From Bradyrhizobium sp. ISRA430 (GTDB lineage Bacteria; Pseudomonadota; Alphaproteobacteria; Rhizobiales; Xanthobacteraceae), in the NCBI RefSeq assembly GCF_029909975.1, contig NZ_CP094516.1:620001-684000 (forward strand): a stretch of 64,000 nucleotides of DNA, given 5' to 3'. This document shows, piece after piece, positions 1 to 8,975 of the stretch. The stretch's first letter is position 1. Each line of letters opens with the position of its first letter. Under the pieces are notes generated by a model that saw only the letters and a program-made list of their open reading frames with translations, was not told the origin of the DNA and did no database searches. The position numbers and the translations under genes are program-made.

Positions 1-1
1 C

Positions 2-1156
2 TCGCAGCTCTGGCGCGACGGCGCGGTGATGCTCGGCAAGCTCAACAACGACGAGTTCGCAATGGGCTCGTCGAACGAGACCTCCTGCTTCGGTCCCGTC
101 GGCAATCCGTGGCGGCGCGATGGCTCCAACACCACGCTGGTGCCAGGCGGCTCGTCCGGCGGCTCGGCGTCGGCGGTGGCCGCGCTGCTCTGCATGGGCG
201 CGACCGCGACCGACACCGGCGGCTCGATTCGCCAGCCGGCAGCCTTCACCGCGACCGTCGGTATCAAGCCGACCTATGGCCGCTGCTCGCGCTGGGGCAT
301 CGTCGCCTTTGCCTCCTCGCTCGATCAGGCAGGTCCAATCGCGCGCAGCGTGCGTGACGCCGCGATGCTGCTGCGCTCGATGGCCGGTCACGACCCGAAG
401 GATACGACCTCGGTCGACATCGCGGTGCCGGACTACGAGGCTGCGATCGGCAAGTCCGTGAAGGGCATGAAGATCGGTATCCCCAAGGAGTATCGGCTCG
501 ACGGCATGCCGGCCGAGATCGAGAAGCTCTGGAGCGAGGGCGCGGCCTGGCTCAGGAGCGCCGGCGCCGAGCTCGTCGAGGTGTCGCTGCCGCACACCAA
601 GTATGCGCTGCCGGCCTACTACATCGTAGCGCCGGCGGAAGCCTCCTCCAACCTCGCGCGCTATGACGGTGTGCGCTACGGCCTGCGCGAGCAGGGCAGG
701 AATATCATCGGGATGTACGAGAACACCCGCGCCGAAGGCTTTGGCGCCGAGGTGAAGCGGCGCGTGATGATCGGCACCTATGTGCTGTCGGCCGGCTACT
801 ACGACGCCTATTACCTGCGCGCGCAAAAGGTGCGCACGCTGATCAAGAAGGACTTTGAGGATTGCTTCGCCAAGGGTGTCGACGCCATCCTCACGCCGGC
901 AACGCCGTCGGCCGCCTTCGGCATCGGCGAGAAGGGCGGCGCCGATCCGGTCGAGATGTATCTGAACGACATCTTCACGGTGACCGTGAACATGGCGGGC
1001 CTGCCCGGCATCGCCGTGCCCGCGGGCAGGGATGCGCAAGGTTTGCCGCTCGGCTTGCAGCTTATAGGCCGTCCCTTCGACGAGGAGACGCTGTTCTCGC
1101 TCGGCGAGGTGATCGAGCAGGCGGTCGGCCGCTTCACGCCCGTGAGGTGGTGGTGA
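2..1156 (+). CDS. gatA: Asp-tRNA(Asn)/Glu-tRNA(Gln) amidotransferase subunit A, 5'-truncated by window edge
   Basis: Subunit A of the GatCAB transamidosome. It hydrolyses glutamine to supply ammonia for converting Glu-tRNA(Gln) or Asp-tRNA(Asn) into the amidated form. About 384 residues are visible, against roughly 490 in the family, so the N-terminus and the catalytic Lys of the amidase Ser-cisSer-Lys triad lie upstream of the window. The Gly/Ser-rich amidase signature ([11 protein letters not shown], near 142-175) and the second serine segment [10 protein letters not shown] (near 212-240) are intact, followed by the usual C-terminal region. The frame is open from base 2, and the apparent GTG/ATG starts at 26-29 are internal. 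The stop overlaps the GTG of the next gene (GTGA), suggesting one transcript with the small gene and gatB. Confidence 0.95.
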   Translation, partial: SQLWRDGAVMLGKLNNDEFAMGSSNETSCFGPVGNPWRRDGSNTTLVPGGSSGGSASAVAALLCMGATATDTGGSIRQPAAFTATVGIKPTYGRCSRWGIVAFASSLDQAGPIARSVRDAAMLLRSMAGHDPKDTTSVDIAVPDYEAAIGKSVKGMKIGIPKEYRLDGMPAEIEKLWSEGAAWLRSAGAELVEVSLPHTKYALPAYYIVAPAEASSNLARYDGVRYGLREQGRNIIGMYENTRAEGFGAEVKRRVMIGTYVLSAGYYDAYYLRAQKVRTLIKKDFEDCFAKGVDAILTPATPSAAFGIGEKGGADPVEMYLNDIFTVTVNMAGLPGIAVPAGRDAQGLPLGLQLIGRPFDEETLFSLGEVIEQAVGRFTPVRWW

Positions 1157-1449
1157 ATTTGGCGGCGTACATCGCCAGCCTCGACGGCGCCGCGCCCGCG
1201 CCGGATCTCAGCGCGCCGCTGGCAGGCCTCTGGTGGGCCGCCAAGGGCGACTGGGACCAGGCGCACAAGATCGTTCAGGACGAGGACAGCCGCGAGGCGG
1301 CCTGGGTGCATGCGTACTTGCACCGCGTCGAGGGCGATCTCGGCAATGCCGGCTACTGGTACCGCCAGGCGGGCCAGCCGGCGGCAAAAGATTCATTGCA
1401 GGCGGAGTGGGAGCGGATTGCTGCCACGCTGCTCGGGAGCACGACATGA
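1153..1449 (+). CDS. Small conserved-type protein coupled between gatA and gatB
   Basis: A 98-residue soluble protein of unknown function. The GTG at 1153 overlaps the gatA stop, and its own TGA overlaps the gatB ATG (ATGA), so translation is probably coupled on both sides. GTG codons at 1147 and 1150 are alternative starts. The sequence is rich in Trp, Ala and Asp. Its two helical segments ([20 protein letters not shown] and [20 protein letters not shown]) resemble a single TPR-like hairpin. I recall similar uncharacterised proteins in other proteobacteria but could not search. No catalytic motif, signal peptide or membrane segment is visible. Its position suggests either co-expression with tRNA amidation or a simple hitchhiker; function is not assigned. 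Confidence 0.8.
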   Translation: MNLAAYIASLDGAAPAPDLSAPLAGLWWAAKGDWDQAHKIVQDEDSREAAWVHAYLHRVEGDLGNAGYWYRQAGQPAAKDSLQAEWERIAATLLGSTT

Positions 1450-2924
1450 GCACGGCCACGCACAAGCTTCTCAAAGGCGCCACCGGCGACTGGGAGATGG
1501 TCATCGGCATGGAGATCCACGCCCAGGTGACGTCGAGCTCAAAACTGTTCTCGGGCGCATCCACCGCGTTCGGCGGCGATCCGAACACGCACGTCTCTCT
1601 CGTCGACGCGGCGATGCCCGGCATGCTGCCCGTGATCAACGAGGAATGCGTCAGGCAGGCTGTCCGGACCGGGCTTGGCCTGAACGCGAAGATCAATCTG
1701 CGCTCGGTGTTCGATCGCAAGAACTATTTCTATCCAGATTCACCGCAGGGCTACCAGATCAGCCAGTACAAGTCGCCGGTCGTGGGCGAAGGCGAGGTGC
1801 TGGTCGAGCTCGACGGCGGCCGCAGCGTCACCGTCGGCATCGAGCGGCTGCATCTGGAGCAGGACGCCGGCAAATTGCTGCACGACCAATCGCCGTCCAT
1901 GTCCTATGTCGATCTCAACCGCTGCGGCGTGGCGCTGATGGAGATCGTCTCCAAGCCCGATATCCGCGATGCCGAGCAGGCCAAGGCCTATGTGACGAAG
2001 CTGCGCTCGATCCTGCGCTATCTCGGCACCTGCGACGGCGACATGGAGAAGGGTAACCTGCGCGCCGACGTCAACGTCTCGGTGCGCAAGCCCGGCGGTC
2101 CGCTCGGCACCCGCTGCGAGATCAAGAACATGAACTCGATCAACTTCATCGGCCAGGCGATCGAGTACGAGGCGCGCCGCCAGATCGAGATCCTCGAGGA
2201 CGGCGGCGAGATCGAGCAGGAGACGCGGCTGTACGACCCCAACAAGGGCGAGACGCGCTCGATGCGGTCCAAGGAAGAGGCGCACGACTATCGCTACTTC
2301 CCCGACCCCGATCTCTTGCCGCTCGAGTTCAGCCAGGCCTTCGTCGACGAGCTGAAGGCGAAGCTTCCCGAGCTGCCGGACCAGAAGAAAGCGCGTTTCG
2401 TCGCCGACTTCGGCCTCTCCGCCTACGACGCCAGCGTGCTGGTCGCCGAGCGCGAGAGCGCTGTGTTCTATGAGACGGCGCTGGACAGGCTCGCCAACCG
2501 CGCGCGCGACGGCAAGCTGGTGGCGAACTGGGTGATCAACGAGCTGTTCGGGCGTCTCAACAAGGAAGGCCGGGACATTGCGAGCTCACCCGTCACGGCC
2601 GAGCAGCTTGCCGCGATCGTCGATCTGATCGGCGAGGGCACGATCAGCGGAAAGATCGCCAAGGATCTGTTCGAGATCGTCTGGCAAGAAGGCGGCGATC
2701 CCCGCGCGCTGGTCGAAAGCCGCGGCATGAAGCAGGTCACCGACCTCTCGGCGATCGAGAAGGTGGTCGACGACATCATCGCGTCCAATCCCGACAAGGT
2801 CGCGCAGGTGAAAGACAAGCCGCAGGCGCTCGGCTGGTTCGTCGGCCAGGTGATGAAGTCGTCCGGCGGCAAGGCCAATCCCCAAGCCGTCAACGATCTG
2901 CTAAAGTCCAAGCTCGGCCTCTGA
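1446..2924 (+). CDS. gatB: Asp-tRNA(Asn)/Glu-tRNA(Gln) amidotransferase subunit B
   Basis: Subunit B of GatCAB, which binds the misacylated tRNA and catalyses the ATP-dependent amidation using ammonia channelled from GatA. It has 492 residues, normal for the family. The N-terminal cradle begins with [10 protein letters not shown], and the GatB signature reads [14 protein letters not shown] with Ala at a position that is often Pro. A helical and YqeY-like tail ends in [19 protein letters not shown], the usual GatB ending. The ATG at 1446 overlaps the stop of the preceding small gene. gatC is not in the window and may lie upstream of gatA. A perfect 28-bp palindrome follows the stop after four bases and is a likely transcript end. 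Confidence 0.97.
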   Translation: MSTATHKLLKGATGDWEMVIGMEIHAQVTSSSKLFSGASTAFGGDPNTHVSLVDAAMPGMLPVINEECVRQAVRTGLGLNAKINLRSVFDRKNYFYPDSPQGYQISQYKSPVVGEGEVLVELDGGRSVTVGIERLHLEQDAGKLLHDQSPSMSYVDLNRCGVALMEIVSKPDIRDAEQAKAYVTKLRSILRYLGTCDGDMEKGNLRADVNVSVRKPGGPLGTRCEIKNMNSINFIGQAIEYEARRQIEILEDGGEIEQETRLYDPNKGETRSMRSKEEAHDYRYFPDPDLLPLEFSQAFVDELKAKLPELPDQKKARFVADFGLSAYDASVLVAERESAVFYETALDRLANRARDGKLVANWVINELFGRLNKEGRDIASSPVTAEQLAAIVDLIGEGTISGKIAKDLFEIVWQEGGDPRALVESRGMKQVTDLSAIEKVVDDIIASNPDKVAQVKDKPQALGWFVGQVMKSSGGKANPQAVNDLLKSKLGL

Positions 2925-2928
2925 CATG

Positions 2929-2956
2929 TCGCGGTGACGGCGCGCCGTCACCGCGA
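2929..2956. terminator. Perfect 28-bp palindrome just after gatB
   Basis: The two 14-base halves are exact reverse complements (TCGCGGTGACGGCG and its complement) with no spacer, so the RNA could form a GC-rich hairpin with a minimal loop. It starts four bases after the gatB stop. There is no T-run afterwards, so it would work as an RNA-stabilising hairpin or a weak or factor-dependent terminator. A binding site for a dimeric protein is an alternative. Confidence 0.55.
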
Positions 2957-3477
2957 GCGAGCCTCCGCGCATCCGTCTCGCGCACACGACGACAGCGACC
3001 ATCGCCCCGATCACGCTCTTCAAGCCCAACCGAATCGCCGTCTTCGATTCGCGTGAAAGGCGGCTTCGAACGCGCGCCGGGGAGCGCCGGCGGCGTTAAG
3101 CATGAAAATATTTTCGTTGCCAAAAGTCACGACTCAGAGTCCGCGCAATGCCTTTCCCGCGCCTTCGAGCGAGTCGCAGCGCACATCTTCGCAATGATCG
3201 CGTGCGAAGCACGAGTGCAGAAAAATACTTGCTGCATAGGGTTTTCGTGCAATCGCAATGCACAGCGACGATGAGGCTGCAGGCGCCTTCTGCAATCGCA
3301 AGCGTGCGTCCTGCGGCGCGTTCACACCAAGCGCGCAAGGCGTACGCGGCTTGCTGCGTCAACACTTCCTTAAGCGAGACGCTGTTTTTTTCGTTGTGTT
3401 GGTGTATTCGGGATGAAGTGCATTCGATCCCCGAATGCACGCAGCGATTAAAGCCATCTCACACATCGGAGGGCAAC
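2957..3477. other. Intergenic region upstream of the lysine-rich peptide
   Basis: About 520 bases with no convincing gene. Reading frames here give Arg/Ser/Cys-rich translations without domain character. The stretch from about 3170 to 3420 is less GC-rich than its surroundings and contains several imperfect repeats of the GCAATCGCAA/TTGCGA type. It probably contains the promoter and 5' leader of the gene at 3478, but I cannot place a promoter with confidence. Confidence 0.5.
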
Positions 3478-3570
3478 ATGGCCAAGAAAGCGAAGAAGGC
3501 GAAGAAGGCGAAGAGCGCAGTGAAGAAGACTGCGAAGAAGACCCGCAAGGTCGCGAAGAAGAAGAAGTAA
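3478..3570 (+). CDS. 30-residue lysine-rich, histone H1-like micropeptide
   Basis: A 30-residue peptide made almost entirely of Lys, Ala, Thr and Val (MAKKAKKAKKAKSAVKKTAK, then further Lys and Arg). It resembles the isolated AK-rich tail of bacterial H1-like DNA-binding proteins, so nucleic acid binding is a reasonable inference. The start is set by the strong ribosome binding site GGAGGG seven to twelve bases upstream of the ATG at 3478. The same frame is open back to 3148, but that extension has no such site and an unconvincing composition. A small hairpin at 3587 could end the transcript. The gene stands alone in a gene-poor region. It could also be a non-functional low-complexity frame, though the ribosome binding site argues against that. 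Confidence 0.7.
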   Translation: MAKKAKKAKKAKSAVKKTAKKTRKVAKKKK

Positions 3571-3586
3571 CTTCGCTACTGAAGTT

Positions 3587-3607
3587 GCCGGCTCCTCGAT
3601 AGCCGGC
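3587..3607 (+). terminator. Hairpin after the lysine-rich peptide gene
   Basis: Perfect 7-bp stem GCCGGCT/AGCCGGC with a 7-base loop, 17 bases after the stop at 3570. There is no U-tract, so it is only a candidate terminator. Confidence 0.45.
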
Positions 3608-4363
3608 ACGTCATCAGCGCCTACGGGCTCTGGTCGACGATAGAGGGTGTCGGCGAGACATCAGGTCAACGGTCGGATCATTCGTCTTTCGCAAGCGCGC
3701 GAAAGTCAGGTCCGGCAGAAGAAACCGAGTTTTCTTCGTTCGGTGTGGTCTCCCTCAAGGGGCTCCGCAATTTCACAAGCGGCCTGCTGGCCACAGTGGA
3801 ATCTGGTCCTGACGTGTTCGCCGACGCCCTCGTTCCCTTGAGCCGGCATCCTGGCCGGCATTTCATTTCCCGACATTTCGATACGACGCGCGGTAACGCT
3901 TGCCAGCGAGCAGGCGATCGTCGCCCGTGACCATCGCGCCCATGTGCGGGCGCCGTCGTCCAGGCTGGGCGTTTCCCTTATTCCAGAAGCGGCCGTCGGC
4001 TCACTGAAGCGCAACGCCTCGGCGTCGCAGATTCCCCGCTTTCGCCGGCCGCGGGGACGCGGCGCGGTTGCCGCTCGTGCTTCCGACTGCGCATGATGGT
4101 TATCGATGTCCGAAAATCACAGGGTAAACCAACTCTGACGAATCGCAGAAGTGTCTGTGAATCGGGGGCTTCTTGCATTCGCCTCACCGGTCTCGCGCCT
4201 TCGCGTTTACGTCTCCTTCATCGCGATACTTAAACTGCCATTCAAAATTGCCCGCCATCATCTCCTCCAACAAGCCGGCAAACGGCATGGGGACGAGTTG
4301 AACAGTTGGACGGGAGCCGCGCTCGGGGGAACGAGGCGGCACAATGATAAAAGGGGATGCGAC
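3608..4363. other. Unexplained 750-base intergenic stretch
   Basis: No gene, RNA or repeat is recognised. Short frames on both strands overlap each other and show no domain-like composition, signal peptide or good ribosome binding site. Possible contents are a decayed gene or an undescribed small RNA. Confidence 0.4.
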
Positions 4364-4630
4364 ATGTTTCAGGGGACCTTCGATCTGGAGACGGCGACGC
4401 CGATCGGCACAAGCGCGTTGTCGGACGTGCTGTTCGAGCGCGGACTGTATTGGGCGAGCGGCCGTGCCGGCCTGGTCGACCTCGTCGCCGCGCACAAATG
4501 GTTTAACCTTGCCGCGCTGAAGGGCCGCAAAGACGCGATTGCGCTGCGCCAGGAAGTCGCCGGGCAGATGTCGGAAGCCGAAATCTCCGCCGCGCAGCGC
4601 GAGGCGAGGGCCTGGGTCTCCACGCACTGA
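4364..4630 (+). CDS. Sel1-like repeat small protein
   Basis: An 88-residue protein with one recognisable Sel1/TPR-like unit, in which ALSDVLFERGLYWASGRAG leads into VAAHKWFNLAALKGRKDA. The pattern of a small-residue helix, then AxKWFxLAAxxG, then a run of Ala is characteristic of Sel1 repeats, which act as protein-protein interaction scaffolds. The ATG at 4364 is chosen because conservation-like composition starts there (MFQGTFDLETATPIG). The same frame runs upstream to 4151, but that part looks non-coding. No signal peptide is evident, so it is probably cytoplasmic. A single repeat is short for this superfamily. Function is unknown. Confidence 0.7.
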   Translation: MFQGTFDLETATPIGTSALSDVLFERGLYWASGRAGLVDLVAAHKWFNLAALKGRKDAIALRQEVAGQMSEAEISAAQREARAWVSTH

Positions 4631-4724
4631 GCTGATGAATCGCGCGGAGGTCGGTGTATTCACGGCCTGACCTCGTTGCGCTGAATCAAGTTCATGCTTC
4701 GTGCCACGGGTTAGACCGCACGGC

Positions 4725-4934
4725 ATGAGCGATACCGACAACACGGGCCAGTGGCTGCCGATTCAGATCGCGCCCGATGAATGTGATCTGGAACTCGGAC
4801 GGCTGCACAAGACCGGCATCGTGCCCTGGACTTTTCCATGCCGGCGCAAATCCGGCGTGTGGTTCAATGTCTGGGCCGGCGAGGCGGTGCTGATTTCGCC
4901 GTCGCATTGGCGGGTCTGGCGATCCCGCCGCTAG
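4725..4934 (+). CDS. Small hypothetical protein
   Basis: A 69-residue protein starting MSDTDNTGQWLPIQIAPDEC and ending in WRVWRSRR. It has several Trp residues (GIVPWTFPC, GVWFNVWAGEAVLISPSHW) and reads like a compact beta-rich fold. I cannot name the family. The first half is acidic and the end basic. It lies 95 bases after the Sel1-like gene and 150 bases before tRNA-Ser on the same strand. No ribosome binding site close to consensus is visible, which lowers confidence. Confidence 0.5.
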   Translation: MSDTDNTGQWLPIQIAPDECDLELGRLHKTGIVPWTFPCRRKSGVWFNVWAGEAVLISPSHWRVWRSRR

Positions 4935-5087
4935 TTGCGGACATATCAACACGGGGGGGAGGCGTGGGGGCCGGCTTGGCGCGCAGCTCCTGGGTTGAAA
5001 TGCGGAGCTGGCTTTCAGGTGAAAGAATGCGCCGAGGCAAATCTGCCGCTTGCGGCTCGCCGCTGTGTCGGGCATACCCCCCGTATT

Positions 5088-5181
5088 GGAGACGTGGCCG
5101 AGTGGCTGAAGGCGGCGGTTTGCTAAACCGTTATAGGCTTGTAAAGGCCTATCGAGGGTTCGAATCCCTCCGTCTCCGCCA
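5088..5181 (+). tRNA. tRNA-Ser (anticodon GCT)
   Basis: The acceptor strands GGAGACG (5088-5094) and CGTCTCC (5171-5177) pair perfectly, followed by discriminator G and an encoded CCA (5179-5181). The anticodon GCT lies at 5122-5124 in a TTGCTAA loop. The long variable arm (about 5133-5153) and the GGTTCGAATCCC T-arm are typical of class II tRNA-Ser reading AGC/AGU codons. Confidence 0.97.
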
Positions 5182-5368
5182 GTTGAGATGCCCGGCCTGA
5201 GCCTCGAATCGCCCTCACGGCGTGTCCCAGGACGGCAATCCGATCACAGTTTCGTGTTTCTGGCCGACACCCGTCGGAGAGTCCACGCCATAGGACCGAT
5301 TCGGACCGTTCTCTTGCCGCTGTGATCGAGCCGCCCGTCTGACCAGCGAAGCTGCCAGCTCTCGAGGG

Positions 5369-7834
5369 CTATTCCACGCTGCCAGCGCCGCGACGCAGAT
5401 CAGCTTCGATCTGCAAGCGCGTGCCTCCGCCGAAGCGGGCGCGGTAGACCTGAAGATTCTCCATGATCCGCTGCACGTAGTTGCGCGTCTCGGAGAACGG
5501 GATCAGCTCGACCCAGTCGACCGCATCGACCTTCGGGTCACGCGGGTCGCCGTAGCGGTCGATCCACTTCTTCACGCTGCCGCGGCCGGCGTTGTAGGCA
5601 GCAAACGTCATGATGTAGGAGCCGCGATAGTCCTCGAGCAGTCCACCGAGTTCGGCGGCGCCGAGCGTGGCGTTGTAGGCCGAGTCGTTCTTGAGTCGGG
5701 ACAGGTCGTAGGTCGCCCCGTGCCGTTTGCAGACATAGCGCGCGGCATCCGGCGTCACCTGCATCAGACCATAGGCCTGCGCCGGCGAGACCACGGAGGG
5801 ATTGAACGCGCTTTCCTGCCGCGCAATGGCGTAGACGATGCTGCGCTCGACCTCGGGGCCGATCTGAGTGAACTGCGGAATGCCGTTGACCGGGTAGGCG
5901 TAGAAGTCGAACGGCAGTCCCCGATTGAGCGCGGCCTTGCCAAGCAGCAGCATGCCGCGTGCGTCGCTGTAGCGCTGGGTGAGCTCGCCGAGGCCGGCAA
6001 GGGCCTCCGGATCGCCGTTCTCACCCATGTCGGCGAGCATCGGCACCGCGAGCTCGCGCTCGTCGAGCTCGTAGAGCAAGTGCGCCGCGCGCACGATCTC
6101 GAGCCGTTCGGCGCCGCGGCCCCGCGGCGCGCTGTTGAGCGCGATCTGCGGCAGGCCGAGCTTGGCGCGGGCGAGCTGCCCGTAATAGCTGGTCGACTGT
6201 TCTGCGGCCCGCGCGTAGGCGTTGCGCGCCTCCTGCTGGCGGCCCGCCGCTTCCGCCGCGCGGCCCTGCCAGTAGCCGGCGCGCGCCAGCGTAGTCGGAT
6301 TGACGCTGCCGACCCCGATCCGTGCAAAATGCTGGGCGGCGGTCGAGGGATCGTTGAGGAAGCGCAGCGCGATCCATCCCGCGGTGAATTCCTGCTCGGT
6401 CTTGTAGATGTCGCGCGAGGGCAGCGCGGCGTCGCGCGCGATGAGATAGGCGCTACGGAATTCCTCCGTGTCGATCATCTTGCGCGCCAGCAGGCGCCGC
6501 TCGATCCACCATTCGTCGAGATTGTAGAGCCGGTTCGGATCCTTCGGCGCCGACAACATGAGCTGGGCGGCTTCCGCAAACTTCTCCTCGCGACGCAGGA
6601 GCTGGATCTTGCTGAAGATGTAGCCAGGGTCGCCGTGCAATTCGCGCGGCACGGCCTCGAGCAGGGCGCGCGTGTTGGGTGCCTTCCTGTAGGCGGCGAT
6701 GCGGGCCTTGGCGAGCGCGACATAGCCGGCGCCGAGGCGCTTGGCGGCGCGCAGCGCAGCCTCATGCTCGCTGCCGTAGAGCAGCGTGTCCATCCGCGCC
6801 TTCTGGTCGCCCGGGGTGAGCAGGGCGCCGAACTGATCGAGTGCGTTGTTCTCGGTCTCCTCCGACATCGAATCGCTGCGCCAGGCCTCGCGTACCAGCC
6901 GCTCCGCATTGGCGCGGTCGCCGCGCGCCAGCATCGCCTTGGCGAGCGAAAAGCGGCCCTTCGCCGAGATCGGAGACTCGTTCTCGAACCACGACCACGC
7001 GACCGAATCATCGCGCCTGTCGTCCCACATCGCGGCCTCGAGGCGCCGGCGCAGGAAGGTCTGCGACGGCCAGCTCGGATTGGCGGCGAGGAAGGCGCGG
7101 TAGCGCTCCACGCTCGCGCCGTTGTCCTCGCTGCGCAGGATGATCCATTCCGCGAGCTTGCGCGCGACGGGGTCGGCGATGCCGGCTGCGGCGTTGGTTG
7201 CATCGGCGGCTTTGCGCTTGCGCACGAGCTCGATGACGTTTTCCAGCGTGTCCTTGTCGCCTTGCGAGGTCGATGATGTCGCGGCGACCGCGGCCGGCAG
7301 CACCGGCTTGCGTGGCGCCGCATGCTGGCGCGTTGCCGGAGCCAGCACAGGGGCTGCGACCGGTCTGACGGCGGCCGGGGCGGCAGGTCTGACGGTGGCC
7401 GTCGGGGCCGGCGCGGGTGAGGTCTGGGAGGCCGAACCGTTGGCGGTCGGTCGTGATTTTGGCGCCGGCGCCGCAGCCTTAGGCTTGTGCTTGTCCTTCG
7501 CGGGTTCCTTGCCGGCATCCTTGGCGGGTTCCTTGGCAGGTTTCTTCGCGGCATCCTTGGCCGGGATGCTAGCGGCTCCCTTGCTCGCTCCCTTCGCTGC
7601 GTCCTTGCCTGTTTCCTTGGCCGATCCTTTGGAAGCTCCCTTCGCGGTATCTTTGGGGGCCTGCTTCGCGGTTTCCTTGGAAGTTTCCTTGGAAGTTTCC
7701 TTGGCAGTTTCCTTGGCCCCGTCCTGGGTCGTCTCATTGGACTTGGCCCAGGCGGCACAACCGACCGACAGCCCTGCCATCAGGCACGCGAGCAGACCGG
7801 TAGATCGCCATGTGGCGCGACGAAAGGAAATCAC
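5369..7834 (-). CDS. slt: Soluble lytic murein transglycosylase with long Lys/Ala-rich linker
   Basis: Periplasmic lytic transglycosylase that cleaves peptidoglycan glycan strands to 1,6-anhydromuropeptides. It has 821 residues. The start is a GTG at 7834, followed by a signal peptide with hydrophobic core GLLACLMAGLSVGCAAWA. Residues about 35-160 form an unusual low-complexity region of KETAKE, KDTAKGASK and AKEPAKD units and then Pro/Ala. After that comes an alpha-helical superhelical U/L region, and the C-terminal SLT domain begins near residue 665. The catalytic Glu is E674 in ARQESAF, followed by the family blocks AYGLMQVTPDAA and TFAAYNAGRGSVKKW. The gene is monocistronic, divergent from dapA. 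The linker is the odd feature: it is probably disordered and positively charged, and might bind anionic wall polymers. Confidence 0.93.
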   Translation of the reverse strand: MISFRRATWRSTGLLACLMAGLSVGCAAWAKSNETTQDGAKETAKETSKETSKETAKQAPKDTAKGASKGSAKETGKDAAKGASKGAASIPAKDAAKKPAKEPAKDAGKEPAKDKHKPKAAAPAPKSRPTANGSASQTSPAPAPTATVRPAAPAAVRPVAAPVLAPATRQHAAPRKPVLPAAVAATSSTSQGDKDTLENVIELVRKRKAADATNAAAGIADPVARKLAEWIILRSEDNGASVERYRAFLAANPSWPSQTFLRRRLEAAMWDDRRDDSVAWSWFENESPISAKGRFSLAKAMLARGDRANAERLVREAWRSDSMSEETENNALDQFGALLTPGDQKARMDTLLYGSEHEAALRAAKRLGAGYVALAKARIAAYRKAPNTRALLEAVPRELHGDPGYIFSKIQLLRREEKFAEAAQLMLSAPKDPNRLYNLDEWWIERRLLARKMIDTEEFRSAYLIARDAALPSRDIYKTEQEFTAGWIALRFLNDPSTAAQHFARIGVGSVNPTTLARAGYWQGRAAEAAGRQQEARNAYARAAEQSTSYYGQLARAKLGLPQIALNSAPRGRGAERLEIVRAAHLLYELDERELAVPMLADMGENGDPEALAGLGELTQRYSDARGMLLLGKAALNRGLPFDFYAYPVNGIPQFTQIGPEVERSIVYAIARQESAFNPSVVSPAQAYGLMQVTPDAARYVCKRHGATYDLSRLKNDSAYNATLGAAELGGLLEDYRGSYIMTFAAYNAGRGSVKKWIDRYGDPRDPKVDAVDWVELIPFSETRNYVQRIMENLQVYRARFGGGTRLQIEADLRRGAGSVE
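7672..7716. repeat. Imperfect 12-bp tandem repeat inside slt linker
   Basis: The unit TTTCCTTGGAAG and close variants recur three to four times in a row. It encodes the K-E-T/S-A/S-K-E repeats on the minus strand. Looser copies extend to about 7500. This is a coding tandem repeat likely to vary in copy number by slippage, not a CRISPR. Confidence 0.8.
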
Positions 7835-8061
7835 GGCGTCACATCGCCCCCGAATCAGTCAAGTCGCTGAAGACCTAGCAATATTTGATTGAATATGCGG
7901 ACAAATTACCAACAGCCGCTTACCTCCGCCGGCTTTGCACCATCACCGCGGCAAAATCGCGGCCTAAACGGTGCGTCACCGGGCTGCGGCCCTTTTACCG
8001 GCCGGATAGACCCGATATGTATGGGGCTTGCTCTCAAGCTCGCCGCGTACGGAGGAAGTCC

Positions 8062-8952
8062 ATGGCAGCCAAGACGAAATTCCGGGGGTCGTTCACCGCC
8101 TTGGTCACGCCGTTCAAGAACGGCTCGCTTGACGAGGCGGCGTTCCGCTCGCTGGTGAACTGGCAGATCGCCGAGGGCACCCACGGCCTCGTCCCCGTCG
8201 GCACCACCGGCGAGAGCCCGACGCTCAGCCATGACGAGCACAAGAAGGTCGTCGAATGGTGCATCGATGAGGCCAAGGGGCGCGTGCCTGTGATCGCCGG
8301 CGCCGGCTCCAACTCGACCAAGGAAGCCATCGAGCTCGCGCAGCATGCCGAGAAGGCGGGCGCGAACGCCGTGCTCGTCGTGACGCCCTACTACAACAAG
8401 CCGACCCAGGAAGGGCTTTACCAGCACTTCAAGGCGATCAACGATGCAATTGGAATTCCTATCATTATCTACAACATCCCGCCGCGCTCGGTGATCGACA
8501 TGTCGGTCGACACCATGAAGCGGCTGTGGGACCTGAAGAACATCGCCGGCGTCAAGGACGCCACCGCCAGCATGGTGCGGGTGTCGCAGCAGCGCGCGGC
8601 GATGGGCGAGGACTTCAACCAGCTCTCGGGGGAGGATGCGACCATCCTCGGCTACATGGCGCACGGCGGCCATGGCTGCATCTCCGTGACCTCCAACGTC
8701 GCGCCGCGGCTGTGCTCGGAATTCCACGCGGCCTGGCAGAAGGGCGATCACGCCACCGCCCTGAAGCTGCACGACAAGCTGATGCCGCTGCACAATAACC
8801 TCTTCATCGAGAGCAATCCGGCTCCGATCAAGTATGCACTGTCGCTGCTCGGCAAGTTGGACGAGACGCTGCGGCTGCCGATGGTGCCGGTCTCCGAGCC
8901 GACGCGCGTCGCGGTGCGCAGCGCCATGGTGCACGCCGGCCTGATCAACTGA
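8062..8952 (+). CDS. dapA: 4-hydroxy-tetrahydrodipicolinate synthase
   Basis: Condenses pyruvate with aspartate semialdehyde, the first committed step of lysine and meso-diaminopimelate synthesis. It has 296 residues, normal for the family. The N-terminus reads [12 protein letters not shown], the pyruvate-binding loop is [13 protein letters not shown], and Tyr137 in IIYNIPPRS and the Schiff-base Lys165 in [10 protein letters not shown] match E. coli Y133 and K161. The start at 8062 follows a strong GGAGGA site at 8051. Divergent from the lytic transglycosylase and followed after 23 bases by mscL, so the locus is loosely themed on the cell envelope. Confidence 0.97.
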   Translation: MAAKTKFRGSFTALVTPFKNGSLDEAAFRSLVNWQIAEGTHGLVPVGTTGESPTLSHDEHKKVVEWCIDEAKGRVPVIAGAGSNSTKEAIELAQHAEKAGANAVLVVTPYYNKPTQEGLYQHFKAINDAIGIPIIIYNIPPRSVIDMSVDTMKRLWDLKNIAGVKDATASMVRVSQQRAAMGEDFNQLSGEDATILGYMAHGGHGCISVTSNVAPRLCSEFHAAWQKGDHATALKLHDKLMPLHNNLFIESNPAPIKYALSLLGKLDETLRLPMVPVSEPTRVAVRSAMVHAGLIN

Positions 8953-8975
8953 CGCGTTAGCGTTTGGGAGGTTTC

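Noticed and set aside
3148..3477. N-terminal extension of the lysine-rich peptide to 140 residues
   Set aside because: The extension is Arg/Ser/Cys-rich without a start signal, whereas the ATG at 3478 has a strong ribosome binding site and changes composition abruptly.
5720..7276. Long open frame (518 codons) on the plus strand opposite slt
   Set aside because: It lies wholly antisense to the transglycosylase with its E674 active site and signal peptide; the translation is Arg/Gly/Ala-rich with no domains, a GC-rich codon shadow.
7500..7716. CRISPR-like tandem repeats
   Set aside because: Units are 12 bp, adjacent without spacers, in frame and coding; no cas genes nearby.
7122..7892. 256-codon plus-strand frame with LAGSLA-type repeats
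   Set aside because: Antisense of the Lys/Ala tandem linker in slt; the apparent hydrophobic repeats are just the complement of the KETAKE codons.
7906..8934. 342-codon minus-strand frame
   Set aside because: Mirror of dapA, which has clear motifs and a ribosome binding site.
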